From NCBI RefSeq assembly GCF_027797205.1, contig NZ_CP115607.1, positions 992,001 through 1,056,000 on the forward strand: a stretch of DNA of 64,000 nucleotides, given 5' to 3'. Numbering within the stretch: position 1 is the first letter of the stretch; each line of letters begins with the position of its first letter. The stretch comes from Campylobacter sp. VBCF_01 NA2. GTDB taxonomy: Bacteria > Campylobacterota > Campylobacteria > Campylobacterales > Campylobacteraceae. Position numbers and translations under genes: made by a program. The notes under the pieces were generated by a model. That model saw nothing but the letters and a program-made list of their open reading frames with translations. It ran no database searches and was not told the origin of the DNA. Shown piece by piece: positions 1 to 11,940 of the stretch.

Positions 1-2132
<2,132 letters not shown>

Positions 2133-2816
2133 TTAATACCCCATTCTTCGCAATACTCTTACCTGATTGCAGGCGCTCTCTGCTACTGAGAAATCTTGAT
2201 TACTATCTCCGATTGAGAGTTTATTTTTTAGATTACAAGACATCTGGTAAAATGCGATAGCCATTGAAGGATTTTTCTCTACCCCTTTTCCCTCTTCAAA
2301 CATAAGTGCATAATTATTACACCCCACAGGGTCGCCATTTTTGCAAGCTTTTCCGTAAAAATTATAAGCTTTATTGTAATCCTGCTTTACACCTTTTCCA
2401 ATTTCATACATAACCCCAAGATTGTTGCAACCATATAATGGATTAAGATCGCAACCTTCTTCATAAAATTTGATAGCTTTTTTATAATCTTGCTCTACTC
2501 CGTTTCCGTCTTCATACATAATCCCAATATTCATACAACCACGAGCTTCATCATCATCGCAAGCTTCTTCGTAAAGTTTATAGGCTTTTTTATAATCTCG
2601 CTCTACACCATATCCATACTCATACGAATATCCAAGAGCATTGCAACCCCTAGCGTAACCGGCATCGCAAGATTTCTCAAACAGTTCATTGGCTTTTTCA
2701 TGATTTTTTTCATCATAACGGGCTTTCATTCCTTGTTCAAAATAATCTTCTCCGCTACCAGAAAATATCCAATAACCAACCAATAATACCAAAATAGCGA
2801 TAATGGCTTTTTTCAT
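2133..2816 (-). CDS. Sel1-repeat (Hcp-like) exported protein
   Basis: 227 residues. A hydrophobic N-terminal segment (about 4-20) looks like a signal anchor or uncleaved signal. It is followed by about four or five 36-residue Sel1/TPR-like repeats, each with the paired cysteines typical of Helicobacter cysteine-rich Hcp proteins (CDAGYARGC, CDDDEARGC, CDLNPLYGC, CKNGDPVGC). Such repeats are alpha-helical hairpins held by disulfides and usually bind proteins or peptidoglycan in the periplasm; a specific role is not known. It sits between pglD and pglE, where C. jejuni has no such gene, and is bracketed by two copies of one repeat, suggesting it was inserted into the glycosylation locus. Confidence 0.85.
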   Translation of the reverse strand: MKKAIIAILVLLVGYWIFSGSGEDYFEQGMKARYDEKNHEKANELFEKSCDAGYARGCNALGYSYEYGYGVERDYKKAYKLYEEACDDDEARGCMNIGIMYEDGNGVEQDYKKAIKFYEEGCDLNPLYGCNNLGVMYEIGKGVKQDYNKAYNFYGKACKNGDPVGCNNYALMFEEGKGVEKNPSMAIAFYQMSCNLKNKLSIGDSNQDFSVAESACNQVRVLRRMGY

Positions 2817-2881
2817 ACTTGCTCCTTTAAGTGCAATTTACCTTGTGATTTTAACAAAATTTGACTTAAAATTTTTGATAG

Positions 2882-3021
2882 TATCGTAGGGTGGGCATTT
2901 TCGCCCACCAAATTTTTGCATTTATTAAATTTTAGGCTTAATGGATAAAATAAGGATTAAATTTTATCATTTTAACCACTTACTTACTCATTAGATGGGT
3001 AAGATTACCCACTTTACGATA
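2882..3021. repeat. MITE-like repeat, copy B
   Basis: About 140 bp. The ends are inverted repeats: TATCGTAGGGTGGGC at left against TATCGTAAAGTGGGT read inward from the right, 12 of 15 identical. Each end also forms a local hairpin (GGTGGGC/GCCCACC; TGGGTAA/TTACCCA). The core 2906-2950 is identical over 45 bp to copy A. The element lies just upstream of the Sel1 gene and downstream of pglD and has no coding capacity. Confidence 0.72.
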
Positions 3022-3038
3022 TTCGCAATGACGACAAG

Positions 3039-3635
3039 CTAAATTTTCAAATTTCTTTTGATTATTTTTGCTGGGACACCGACGGCTACGCAATTTTCGT
3101 CGATGTCCTTTATCACTGCACTACCTGCACCGATAACGCAATTTTTGCCGATTTTAATCTTTTGAATTACGCTCGAACCCAAACCGATATGGCTAAATTC
3201 TCCCACTTCCACGCCACCTGCAAGGGCAGAATTTGGGCTGATATGAGTAAATTCGCCAATCACACAATCATGCTCTATCACACAAGCTGAATTTAAAATC
3301 ACCCCGTCGCCGATAATTGCGTCTGCATTTACCACGACATTTGGCATGATAACCACGCCACGCCCGATTTTAGCTGAGCTTGAAATCACGGCAGTTTCAT
3401 GGATAAGTGTGGCGATTTCAAAACCTGTTTTGCTGACTTTTTTTTGTAAATTTGCTCTTATTTTATTATCGCCGATTGCGATTATAACTGGAAATTTTGG
3501 TAAATCATGGCTAAATTTCAACTCGCCGTTGTCGTCTAAAAAAACGATTTCTTTATAACCTGCGCTTTTTGCGACATCTGCCACGACCTTGCCATGACCG
3601 CTCGCGCCGTAAATATAAATTTTAGTTTTTTCCAT
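3039..3635 (-). CDS. pglD: UDP-4-amino-sugar N4-acetyltransferase PglD
   Basis: 198 residues. The N-terminal nucleotide-sugar binding fold carries [15 protein letters not shown], as in PglD/NeuD proteins. From about residue 85 there are hexapeptide repeats of a left-handed beta-helix, with the IEHDCVI stretch holding the catalytic histidine region, and a C-terminal VGVPAKI. It transfers acetyl from acetyl-CoA to the C4 amine made by PglE, giving UDP-diNAcBac. It overlaps the end of pglC by 14 bases, so the two are co-translated. The Sel1 insertion follows directly downstream. Confidence 0.92.
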   Translation of the reverse strand: MEKTKIYIYGASGHGKVVADVAKSAGYKEIVFLDDNGELKFSHDLPKFPVIIAIGDNKIRANLQKKVSKTGFEIATLIHETAVISSSAKIGRGVVIMPNVVVNADAIIGDGVILNSACVIEHDCVIGEFTHISPNSALAGGVEVGEFSHIGLGSSVIQKIKIGKNCVIGAGSAVIKDIDENCVAVGVPAKIIKRNLKI

Positions 3636-4227
3636 TAAATTTCTCCGTTGTCGCCATGCCGTCTTTATTAACGCCGTCTTTTTTGATAACTTTTTTTATG
3701 GTTAAGAGCGCGATTTTAAGATCTAGTAAAAAGCTTAAATTTTTAGCGTAAAAGCTGTCGAATTCAAACTTTTTCGCCCAGCTAATGGCATTTCGCCCAT
3801 TTACTTGCGCTAACCCCGTTATGCCCGGTCGCACGCTGTGGCGAAGTTTTTGCTCTTCGTTATAAAGTGGCAGGTATTCTACGAGCAAAGGTCTAGGTCC
3901 GATGAAGCTCATATCGCCTTTTAGGACATTGAAAAGTTGCGGAAGCTCATCAAGGCTTAGAGCGCGGATTTTTTTGCCGTATTCGTTTAGGCGCAGTTCG
4001 TCGCTTAAAAGTTCGCCGTTTTCGTCCCGCTCGTCGCTCATAGTTTTAAATTTGTAAATTTTAAAAATTTTTTCATTTAATCCCGGCCTGGATTGCGTGA
4101 AAATCGCACTTTTGCTTATGTTTTTGCGGATTAGACAATATGTTACAATCATAAGTGGCGAAGTCAAAATTATCAAAAAAAGTGCGCCAAAAAAATCCAA
4201 AAATCGTTTGAAAAATGCCCTATACAT
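3622..4227 (-). CDS. pglC: Undecaprenyl-phosphate diNAcBac-1-phosphate transferase PglC
   Basis: Small monotopic phosphoglycosyl transferase that attaches phospho-diNAcBac to undecaprenyl phosphate on the cytoplasmic face, starting the N-glycan. I place the start at MYRAFFKRF rather than eight codons earlier: this gives 201 residues, puts the catalytic Asp-Glu pair at D93/E94 and the helix-breaking Ser-Pro at 23-24, the numbering I recall for Campylobacter PglC. The motif [12 protein letters not shown] is typical. With this start it overlaps pglA by only eight bases. Confidence 0.93.
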   Translation of the reverse strand: MYRAFFKRFLDFFGALFLIILTSPLMIVTYCLIRKNISKSAIFTQSRPGLNEKIFKIYKFKTMSDERDENGELLSDELRLNEYGKKIRALSLDELPQLFNVLKGDMSFIGPRPLLVEYLPLYNEEQKLRHSVRPGITGLAQVNGRNAISWAKKFEFDSFYAKNLSFLLDLKIALLTIKKVIKKDGVNKDGMATTEKFNGKN

Positions 4228-5347
4228 CGATAAATTTCCTATAAATTTCAATATATTTTTTCGCTATGATTTTCTCATCGTAGTTTTCAACCACCATTTT
4301 GCGCCCAGCTTGCCCCATTTTGCGCGCCAAACTCTCATCATCAAGTAGCGTTTCAATCTTTCTAGCCAAATCGCTCGCGTTTCTAACCTTGCAGATTAGC
4401 CCATTTACGCCGTCCTGCACAGCCTCGATACAGCCACTCACATCGCTTACCACGCAAGGCCTACTCATACTCATAGCCTCCAAAACGGTGCGCGGGAAGC
4501 CCTCTTTGTAGCTTGGAAGCACGAAAATATCGCACGCCTTATAAAGCGCCGCCACATCATCTCTCCACCCTAGCCAAACGACATTTCCCGAGCGCAAAAA
4601 CGCCTCGTCAGCCGAGCTTTTATTCCCCGCAAAAACATCGCCTGCGAAGACAAAACAAGCGTCTTTTCGCTCTTTTAAAATTTCAGCGGCTTTGTAAAAT
4701 TCAGCTATTCCTTTATGCCACAGCGCACGACCGCTCATTAGCACGATTTTTTTACCCTTTGTAATCTCAGGCAGGCTCGCGCGCTCGTGAGCAAATTCAG
4801 CGAAAATTTCGCTATTTACGCCGACACTTTTAATGCGAAAAATTTTATTCTCGCTAATAAGTCCGCGAGAGAGCATATAATCCGGATCGCTATCATTGAC
4901 AAAAATGCAACCCTGACTTTGCGCAAACGCCCTTTTATAGAGCATTTCAATGCTAAATTTGACTATGCGAGATTTAAGGTCAGTGTCGATATAAAAGCTT
5001 CCTAACCCCTCGACTAAATTTAACACACGCGAAATTCCAGCCTTTTTGGCCGCAAATGTGCCAAAAACATTTGATTTGTGCGCCGAAGTTTGCAAAAAAT
5101 CCAAATTTAGCTCTTTTAAAATTCTAGCTAAATTTGCCGTATTTTGCGATACTTTGAGCGGATTTAGACTAGCTTTGTCTAAATCATAATTAACACTAAT
5201 AAATTCTTTTTCCAAATCCTTAGTATAATTTCCGCGTGGCGCTATCGCAAAAACCTCGTGACCAAGACGCTGTAACTCCCGCATAATGGGCGTTCTGAAA
5301 AAATAAATGCTCATATCCGAGTGTGAAAGGAAACCAAATTTCGCCAT
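4220..5347 (-). CDS. pglA: GalNAc transferase PglA (GT4)
   Basis: 375 residues, GT-B fold glycosyltransferase. N-terminal [13 protein letters not shown] acceptor-side motif; C-terminal donor domain with the E-x7-E signature EGFPRTVLE and [17 protein letters not shown]. In C. jejuni PglA adds the first GalNAc (alpha-1,3) to undecaprenyl-PP-diNAcBac. Position between pglB and pglC is the conserved one. Its start is two bases from the pglB stop, so both are on one transcript. Donor specificity is assumed from orthology. Confidence 0.9.
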   Translation of the reverse strand: MAKFGFLSHSDMSIYFFRTPIMRELQRLGHEVFAIAPRGNYTKDLEKEFISVNYDLDKASLNPLKVSQNTANLARILKELNLDFLQTSAHKSNVFGTFAAKKAGISRVLNLVEGLGSFYIDTDLKSRIVKFSIEMLYKRAFAQSQGCIFVNDSDPDYMLSRGLISENKIFRIKSVGVNSEIFAEFAHERASLPEITKGKKIVLMSGRALWHKGIAEFYKAAEILKERKDACFVFAGDVFAGNKSSADEAFLRSGNVVWLGWRDDVAALYKACDIFVLPSYKEGFPRTVLEAMSMSRPCVVSDVSGCIEAVQDGVNGLICKVRNASDLARKIETLLDDESLARKMGQAGRKMVVENYDEKIIAKKYIEIYRKFIDV

Positions 5348-5348
5348 T

Positions 5349-7547
5349 TTATTTCTTTAATCTATAAACTTTCACAGCTGGGCTTATGACCACAGGCTCG
5401 AAAAGATCGCTTTTGTAGCGTTCTAGCACAAAAAGCTGAATATAGGTCGAATTTAGCATTTCTCTATCAAGCAGCAAAAATCTGCCATAATCCTTCATAT
5501 AAATTATCGAAAATTGCGCCGAACTATCGACTTTGATCTCTTTGACTTCGAGTTTGCCACTAGCATTGTGGCTGGTTTCGAAAAATGTATTTATCGGAAA
5601 TTTATTGCCCTCAGCCTCTATGCTAAGCAAGTTATTTGCGATTTTGATACCATTATCCATAGTTATACCGCTCTCATCTTGCCAAAACCTTTCGCTAGCA
5701 ATGAAAATTTTATCTTTTTTCATTTTGCCTGTGGTTATGTCGATGTTCGAAAACTGCGACACGGTCGAGAGTATGCTCATCATGCGATCTGGCAAGACAT
5801 AATAAATATCGCGAGTTTTGGTTGGTGTTTTGAAATCTGGCAGGCTTAAATTTAGCAAAAACGCATTGAAATCATCGAGCTTGTAATCGGCTAAAATTTG
5901 CTTTATTTTATTTGGAAATTTCTCGGTGAAATTTCGCTCTGTGTATTCGACATCTACGCGCGCCATGTGCGCTGAGCTGTATTGATCAGCCAAAAGTGCG
6001 AAACTTACCGGGTAGTTGTCGTTGCCTAGGTGCTTACCTCCGTCGACTAGGGTTTTGACATCGGAATAATACCTTATGACATAGCCATAATCCCACCACG
6101 CAAGCGCGTAATCCTCGCGATCGGCGATAGTTTTGAGCTTGTCTAAAACCTCAACCTCGCTTTTGAAAAAGACAGTCTCGACGGTGTAGGCCTTGATGTG
6201 TTGCCACGCTGGATAAAGTGCCAAAATAGTTAAGGCCAGCAAGATAATACGACCGGCAAATTTTGGCAGATTTAGCCGTTTTACCGAAAAATACAAAATA
6301 TACCCAAAGCTTAGCCCCATTACGCCCACAGCATAAATGGTAAATCTAAGCCCAGCTTTGTTTGCTGCAAAGCCCAAAAGCAAAAGTGGCAGTGAGAGCA
6401 AAAACTCTTTGTGCCTAAAACACAGCACCGCGTATCCCACGCACGCCACCACGAAGACAATCACGCTCGAACTAATACGGCGCATAAAGACCTCTTTTGG
6501 CACCAGACCGCTTTCTTGGATAGTTTGATTGACATTAAAAAAGTGAAAAACCGTGTCAGGATTGTCCGCAAGTGAGCGGAAAATGTAAAATTTGGCCTGA
6601 AAAATAATCGGATTTAATCCACCGCAATAAACAAAAATCGCAAAGACCAAAATTCCCACGCCAAGCAAAATTCTAAAATTTACAATCTCTTTTTTGTAAG
6701 CAAAAAGATAAAAAATCGCCAAAAAAAGCAAAATTTTGATATATAAATAATAAAAACAAATCGCTAGTAAAAATATAATTATCGCTTCGTAATTCACCAA
6801 ATTTTTGCGCGCAAAAATCAGCGTGTAAAGCACTAGCGCGCCTAACATCATCGCATTTAGCGAAAAGCTAGACGGATACCACCACAAATAAAAAATCCCA
6901 AATGCGCCTGTAAAAAACAGCGCCCTAGCATCGCCCTTGGTGCAAACCCTGATAAACGCCCACAAGATAAACATCGGCAAGACGATATTTAGCATATCGG
7001 TATCATAATACCCAGCCATTGTGCGGTTGTAGTAGCTGTTTGCCACGCAAGCAACTAGCGCGCCGATAAATCCAGCCCTAAGGGCGCGGAATTCAGCCGA
7101 AATGAGCAAAATCGGCACGACGATAAGCGATGAAAAAACAACCGGCATATACAAAAATAGGGTTTCTAGCGAAAATGGCGTAATCTGCGCTAATAATGCA
7201 GTTAGCTTGGCTAGGGGAAAATCAATGTAACTTAAATCATTTTGCTGATGAAATCCAGCCAAATAATCCCTCGTTCCCTCAGCAAACGCGTAGCCGTCGT
7301 TTGTGTTGATCATGATTTGATTATTCCACGAAAGTATGTGAGAGTATTCACTCGCCCACTGCACCCAATACAGCCTAAAAATCACGCTCACGCCGTAAGC
7401 TAAAACAATCAAAATTAACAAATGTTTGGAGAGTTCAAAATTTTTGATAAATTTAAAAACGCCACCTTTTTGTTGTGGCAAATTTGCCCCATTTTGCGTG
7501 TTTTGCGCGCTATTATTCACCCCTATATCCTTTGTCGATTTCTTCAA
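5349..7547 (-). CDS. pglB: Oligosaccharyltransferase PglB
   Basis: 732 residues: about 13 membrane segments then a periplasmic C-terminal domain. The catalytic WWDYG motif is at 484-488; D84 in NTNDGYAF and E345 in NQTIQES match the metal-binding and sequon-recognition positions of STT3/PglB proteins. It moves the finished glycan from its lipid carrier to Asn in (D/E)-X-N-X-S/T sequons in the periplasm. An N-terminal hydrophilic extension of roughly 30 residues, rich in Asn and Gln, is longer than I remember for C. jejuni. It overlaps the end of pglJ by 35 bases, so a later start is possible but no better one is evident. Confidence 0.95.
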   Translation of the reverse strand: MKKSTKDIGVNNSAQNTQNGANLPQQKGGVFKFIKNFELSKHLLILIVLAYGVSVIFRLYWVQWASEYSHILSWNNQIMINTNDGYAFAEGTRDYLAGFHQQNDLSYIDFPLAKLTALLAQITPFSLETLFLYMPVVFSSLIVVPILLISAEFRALRAGFIGALVACVANSYYNRTMAGYYDTDMLNIVLPMFILWAFIRVCTKGDARALFFTGAFGIFYLWWYPSSFSLNAMMLGALVLYTLIFARKNLVNYEAIIIFLLAICFYYLYIKILLFLAIFYLFAYKKEIVNFRILLGVGILVFAIFVYCGGLNPIIFQAKFYIFRSLADNPDTVFHFFNVNQTIQESGLVPKEVFMRRISSSVIVFVVACVGYAVLCFRHKEFLLSLPLLLLGFAANKAGLRFTIYAVGVMGLSFGYILYFSVKRLNLPKFAGRIILLALTILALYPAWQHIKAYTVETVFFKSEVEVLDKLKTIADREDYALAWWDYGYVIRYYSDVKTLVDGGKHLGNDNYPVSFALLADQYSSAHMARVDVEYTERNFTEKFPNKIKQILADYKLDDFNAFLLNLSLPDFKTPTKTRDIYYVLPDRMMSILSTVSQFSNIDITTGKMKKDKIFIASERFWQDESGITMDNGIKIANNLLSIEAEGNKFPINTFFETSHNASGKLEVKEIKVDSSAQFSIIYMKDYGRFLLLDREMLNSTYIQLFVLERYKSDLFEPVVISPAVKVYRLKK

Positions 7548-8640
7548 TTTTTAAGATTAAATCTTTGCTTATCTTTTTTTTGTCAAAAAAAGCGGCTCTT
7601 ATTTTAGCCTTTTTTTCATAAATTTTTACAAATTCAGGCTCATCGATCGCTTTTTGCATAGCTTTTATCGTGCCCTCTTCGTCATTTACGCTAACTAGTA
7701 CGCCCCACTCATCGTCGCCTAAAAGCTCTCTTGCGCCACTTTGATGATCGCTTGAAATGACGAGTTTTCCACACGCCAAAGCTTCGATTAGTGCGTTTGA
7801 AAAGCCCTCAAAAAGGCTAACGAAAACAAAAGCATAGCATTTTGACATATATTTATAAGGATTATTATCAAAACCGAGCAGTTTTACTCTATTTTCTAGC
7901 CCAAGCTCGTTTATTAAATTTTGCAAACTCTCACGCAACACGCCATCGCCTAAAATCAGCAAATCTTTATCACAATTTTTAAGCTTTGCATAAGCACGAA
8001 TCAAAAGCTCGTGATTTTTCCCAGCATCAAGTCTGCCAACGCTTAGGAAAAACGGCTTTTCATAATTTATGCTCTCTTGCGATTTTTGCGCGATTTCGTC
8101 TAAATTTAGCGCATTGTATAAAACGCCCATTTTAGCGGGATTTATGCCAAAATTATCGCGCAAATCGGCCAAATTGCCAAGCGAATTTGGATAGATAAAA
8201 TCGGCCTTCGGATAGAGCCAACGAAGTAAAAATTTGCTGATTTTTGATTTTAAATTTGGCTCTTTGTAAAGCACACTTGGCGTCGAACACTCGTTGATGA
8301 TGAGTGGTTTTTTATCTCCAAAAATTCGCGCAAAACCAGCCACATAACAAGGGCGATTCATCCAAACAAAATGAATATCAATGCCTAATCTTTTGCATAA
8401 ATTTTTATATTTTAGCCCTAAAAATGGTAGTTTGATTAGCTTTTTTAAGCCGTTTTCAAAAGGGGCTGATTTTTCTATGAAATGCACCTGTACCGAATTT
8501 GGAATTTCATAAAAAATCCTATCGTTCATCAAAATCAAATGCACTTCGTAAGCCTTGCAAAGCTCGGGTAAAAGGTTGCTCACAACCCGCTCAGCCCCAC
8601 CACCAGCCATAGAATAAATAAATACGCTCAGTTTTTTCAT
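7513..8640 (-). CDS. pglJ: GalNAc transferase PglJ (GT4)
   Basis: 375 residues. N-terminus (IYSMAGGGAERVVSNLLPEL), INECSTPSVLY, LSVGRLDAGKNHELLIRAYA and the E-x7-E motif EGFSNALIE closely follow the remembered C. jejuni PglJ, which adds the second GalNAc (alpha-1,4). GT-B fold, cytoplasmic, membrane-associated. It shares four bases (ATGA) with the upstream glycosyltransferase. This is the last gene on the galE side of the locus clearly orthologous to a C. jejuni pgl transferase; from here upstream the set becomes species-specific. Confidence 0.9.
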   Translation of the reverse strand: MKKLSVFIYSMAGGGAERVVSNLLPELCKAYEVHLILMNDRIFYEIPNSVQVHFIEKSAPFENGLKKLIKLPFLGLKYKNLCKRLGIDIHFVWMNRPCYVAGFARIFGDKKPLIINECSTPSVLYKEPNLKSKISKFLLRWLYPKADFIYPNSLGNLADLRDNFGINPAKMGVLYNALNLDEIAQKSQESINYEKPFFLSVGRLDAGKNHELLIRAYAKLKNCDKDLLILGDGVLRESLQNLINELGLENRVKLLGFDNNPYKYMSKCYAFVFVSLFEGFSNALIEALACGKLVISSDHQSGARELLGDDEWGVLVSVNDEEGTIKAMQKAIDEPEFVKIYEKKAKIRAAFFDKKKISKDLILKIEEIDKGYRGE

Positions 8641-9665
8641 CGTTTAATCACTTTTTGAATTAAATTTTTCCATTTTTCATATACGATTTTAGAATCAAAT
8701 TCACTCTTTCTCTCTCCTGCTTTTTGGCAAAATTCTAGTCTTAGTTTTTCATCACTCATTAAAATTTCAAGTTTTTTAGCAAATTCGGCGGTATCGTTTA
8801 TACCAGATAAAAATCCATCAACGCCGTCTTTTATCAAATATCTTGGGCCACTAATGCAATCTGTTGCAATCCTAGCACAATCAAAATAAATTCCTTCTAT
8901 AAGTATCATAGGGAAACCTTCGCTTAAACTTGTAAGCGCTACTATTTTTGCTCTTTTATAAAATTTATCTATCTCTTTTGTAAATTTAATAATCTCCAAA
9001 TTCACGCCATTTTCTTTGGCTAGTTTTATACACCTATCTCGTTCGCTACCATCTCCACAAACAACGATTTTATAAGAATTTCTCACTTTTTCATCGATCA
9101 AACAAAAAGCATTTATCAAAAAATCAAGCCGTTTGTTTTTATCGATTCTTGACGGAAATAAAATAATATTTTCTTTTTCAAATTTTTCGTCCGAAATATC
9201 CATAAAAAAAGGATTTGGTATGATTTGAGATTTTTTTATTTTGTAAAAATCATAATCAAATTTGCTCAAAAATGTGATAAAATCAGCTCTTTTATATGCT
9301 AAAAAAATTAGTGGTTTATACAAAAAATGCACATAAGCCGTATGATTTGTATGCTCTGAAATGATGAGTTTTGCCTTTGGATTTAATAGAGCAATTATAA
9401 AATTCATATATCCGGCAAAGCCTAATATCAAATCAAATTTATTTTTAGAAAAATATTTTCGTAATTCACAATATGGTTTTACAAACTCTCCTGCGGTAAA
9501 ATTCATAGTATCGCGTTCTATATCGCTAAAAAAACCCTCTCTATCATCATAAACATTTAAAACTTTGACATTAAATTTCATATCGATTAAAATATCATAA
9601 ACAAATTTTGCTACTTTTACAGCACCACCATAAGAGTTTGTAGCTATCGCAAGACAAGCGTTCAT
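8637..9665 (-). CDS. GT4 glycosyltransferase, PglH-like
   Basis: 342 residues, GT-B fold. The donor half (FEKENIILFPSRIDKNKR, E-x7-E as EGFPMILIE, LIKDGVDGFLSG, FAKKLEILM) resembles the matching stretch of C. jejuni PglH, while the acceptor half diverges. PglH is the polymerase that adds three GalNAc residues, so this may be a diverged PglH or a single-addition enzyme with another acceptor. Overlaps both neighbours by four bases (ATGA), so it is one of a tightly coupled string. Base composition is visibly more AT-rich than in pglA-pglC, as in other exchangeable glycan genes. Confidence 0.75.
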   Translation of the reverse strand: MNACLAIATNSYGGAVKVAKFVYDILIDMKFNVKVLNVYDDREGFFSDIERDTMNFTAGEFVKPYCELRKYFSKNKFDLILGFAGYMNFIIALLNPKAKLIISEHTNHTAYVHFLYKPLIFLAYKRADFITFLSKFDYDFYKIKKSQIIPNPFFMDISDEKFEKENIILFPSRIDKNKRLDFLINAFCLIDEKVRNSYKIVVCGDGSERDRCIKLAKENGVNLEIIKFTKEIDKFYKRAKIVALTSLSEGFPMILIEGIYFDCARIATDCISGPRYLIKDGVDGFLSGINDTAEFAKKLEILMSDEKLRLEFCQKAGERKSEFDSKIVYEKWKNLIQKVIKR

Positions 9666-10699
9666 GATTTTTTAGTCCTTAATAATAAATTTCTAGCAAA
9701 AATAGCAAATTTCGCCAAAGTTTTTGACATGGCACAAATACTTAAAATAACAGAATTTGGCAATCTTATCAAAATAGAAAGCATAAATTTTTTATATTTT
9801 TCCAAACTACAATCTTTAAATTCGCTACTTTTTGTTATCTCGCAAATTTTGCTTTTATACTCTTTTAAAGTTTGTTTTATGTCATTTTTATCAAAAGGGG
9901 TAGAGATAAAAAAATAGTGAAACATAACTCGCATACTATCCTTGCAAAATATTGTTTTTGCGTCATTAAAGCCTTGTTTAGTGAAAAAATTCGTCAAGCT
10001 TTCATTTACGATAAAATTATCTTTGAGCTTTAAAAATGCCATCTGTTTTCGTTCTAGATAATATTTATAAAATGCACCGTCTATTTTATAAATTTTTTCT
10101 GCAAAAAATGCTATTTTTGGGGTTATACATCTATCTTCGCCGTAAAATTTAACATCAATAGAAAATTCGACCTTATCATGTAAAGTTTTTTTGTATAATT
10201 TATTCCAAACAGAATTTAAAACTCTATCATATCTAGCGCTTAATATATCATTTAAATACTTTTTTTTATCTACAACGCCACTTTGCAAGCTATCTTTGTG
10301 GATACTTTCTATGCCGTCTCGTATAAAAATAGCATCACTTAAAACCAAATCTGCATTATTTTCGCTAGCGCCCTTATATAGGCCTTCTAAAAAATTTGGC
10401 AAAACCTCATCATCGCCGTCGATATGGCTTATGTATTCGCCTTTTGCTACTTCGTAACCAGCCTTTCTAGCACTTGGCAAACCGCCGTTTTCTTTATTTA
10501 CGATTACAATTCTATCATCTTTAAATTTTTTAATTATTTGAAGCGAGTTATCAGTGCTACCGTCATTTACAACGATAATCTCTATGTCTTTAAACGATTG
10601 ATTTATGACGCTATTTAGGCATCGCTCTATTTTTTCTCCAAGATTATAACAAGGAATAATCACAGAAATTTTTGGTTTCATAAATTTATTTTTCTCCAT
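9662..10699 (-). CDS. GT2 family glycosyltransferase
   Basis: 345 residues, GT-A fold. ISVIIPCYNLGEKIERCLNS opens the nucleotide-binding domain, VNDGSTD and the HIDGDDE stretch give the Asp residues that bind UDP-sugar and metal. The C-terminal third is basic and helical, with a hydrophobic patch (about 310-335) that may touch the membrane. The genomic slot is that of pglI, the branching glucosyltransferase in C. jejuni, but the sequence is not obviously PglI. A second in-frame ATG lies six codons in, and neither has an ideal ribosome site. Sugar and linkage unknown. Confidence 0.8.
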   Translation of the reverse strand: MEKNKFMKPKISVIIPCYNLGEKIERCLNSVINQSFKDIEIIVVNDGSTDNSLQIIKKFKDDRIVIVNKENGGLPSARKAGYEVAKGEYISHIDGDDEVLPNFLEGLYKGASENNADLVLSDAIFIRDGIESIHKDSLQSGVVDKKKYLNDILSARYDRVLNSVWNKLYKKTLHDKVEFSIDVKFYGEDRCITPKIAFFAEKIYKIDGAFYKYYLERKQMAFLKLKDNFIVNESLTNFFTKQGFNDAKTIFCKDSMRVMFHYFFISTPFDKNDIKQTLKEYKSKICEITKSSEFKDCSLEKYKKFMLSILIRLPNSVILSICAMSKTLAKFAIFARNLLLRTKKS

Positions 10700-11927
10700 T
10701 GATTAGTTTATAAAATATTTTTGATAAATTCTCCACAAATGCCGCTTTGCCGAATTTTTTTATGGTTTTTTCTCTGATTAATCTATTATCAAATTTTATC
10801 TTGCCATCTAAATAATCTCTGCAAGCCGCAGCAATACCCTTATAATCCAATATATCAAAAATTCTACCCATATCATCATCTATATAATCTTCCACGCCGC
10901 CACATCTAGTGCTAAATACCGGCAAACCACACACAGACGCTTCTAGGGCAGATACAGGCAGACCCTCTTGGATACTTGTCATAACAAAAATATCTGCTCT
11001 TTGATATAAATCCTGCATTTTTTCTCTTTCTACTTCTCCGATTAATTCAACATTTTCGGCAATAGATGAATTTGCAATTTTATTTTCGAGTATCCCTATA
11101 TTTTGCGAATAACCTTTATTTGCCTTATAACCAGCTATGATGATATGAAAATTTTTATCCGTAATTTTTTTCAATTCTTCCATAGAAGCTATAAATAAAT
11201 CATAATTTTTGTAAAAAACATTTGCAGCAACGATTAAAAAAGTTTTTATATCATCTTCTTTTTTTTCTGCGAGTTTAAATTTTGTTTCATCTATCATATT
11301 GCCTATATAATACGGATTTATTTTTATATTTTGCATCATTACTTGTCTAATTTTGTCATTACTTATAGCCAAAAATGCGTCAGAATTTTCGATAGCTTTT
11401 GCCACATTATCACTTATGGTTGTCCCTAAAATTGGAAACGGAGCATGTTCTGCTACGACATAGGGCTTAGAAAATAAATTTGATAAATTCATAGCTATAA
11501 CAGATAATTGATTTTGCGCCGAAAGACTGTATATAAGGTCAAATTTTTCAAATAAATTTTTATTGTATGCTATTTTTACGGCTTCAAACCTACAATTTAA
11601 TATCGGAGATAAAATAAATTTCAAAAAATTACTATTTTTGCAAATTTTTGCCAAAGCTTGATTGTATTTTGGTATTTCATAAACAAAATCATAAATTTTA
11701 ATTCCGCTGTCATTTTCTATAAAATTTACGCTCACTTCGTTTAAATGAAAAATATTTTTTATGCAATATAGCAAAATTCCGATGGTTTTTTCTCTACAAT
11801 TCACAATCATAATTTCAAAATTATCTTTTAAAGCCGTTGCTTGTTCTTTAAAAAATATACCGGCTATTTTATTTTCTTTACTTGGATACCAAGGCGGTAA
11901 TATCAACAATGTCGGTTTTTTACTCAT
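10686..11927 (-). CDS. GT4 family glycosyltransferase
   Basis: 413 residues. N-terminal LILPPWYPSKENKIAGIFF is a common opening of GT4 enzymes of surface-glycan loci. The donor domain has FLIVAANVFYKNYDLFI, the E-x7-E motif EGLPVSALE and STRCGGVEDYI. No C. jejuni pgl counterpart recognised. Strongly AT-rich. It probably extends the lipid-linked glycan beyond the PglA/PglJ core, perhaps with the dTDP-amino sugar made by genes upstream in the same transcript; this is inference from position only. Confidence 0.8.
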   Translation of the reverse strand: MSKKPTLLILPPWYPSKENKIAGIFFKEQATALKDNFEIMIVNCREKTIGILLYCIKNIFHLNEVSVNFIENDSGIKIYDFVYEIPKYNQALAKICKNSNFLKFILSPILNCRFEAVKIAYNKNLFEKFDLIYSLSAQNQLSVIAMNLSNLFSKPYVVAEHAPFPILGTTISDNVAKAIENSDAFLAISNDKIRQVMMQNIKINPYYIGNMIDETKFKLAEKKEDDIKTFLIVAANVFYKNYDLFIASMEELKKITDKNFHIIIAGYKANKGYSQNIGILENKIANSSIAENVELIGEVEREKMQDLYQRADIFVMTSIQEGLPVSALEASVCGLPVFSTRCGGVEDYIDDDMGRIFDILDYKGIAAACRDYLDGKIKFDNRLIREKTIKKFGKAAFVENLSKIFYKLINGEK

Positions 11928-11940
11928 TTTAGCTCCAAAT

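Noticed and set aside
5514-5849. 111-codon plus-strand frame inside pglB
   Set aside because: Lies antisense to the conserved PglB C-terminal domain, with no ribosome site or family resemblance; a shadow frame.
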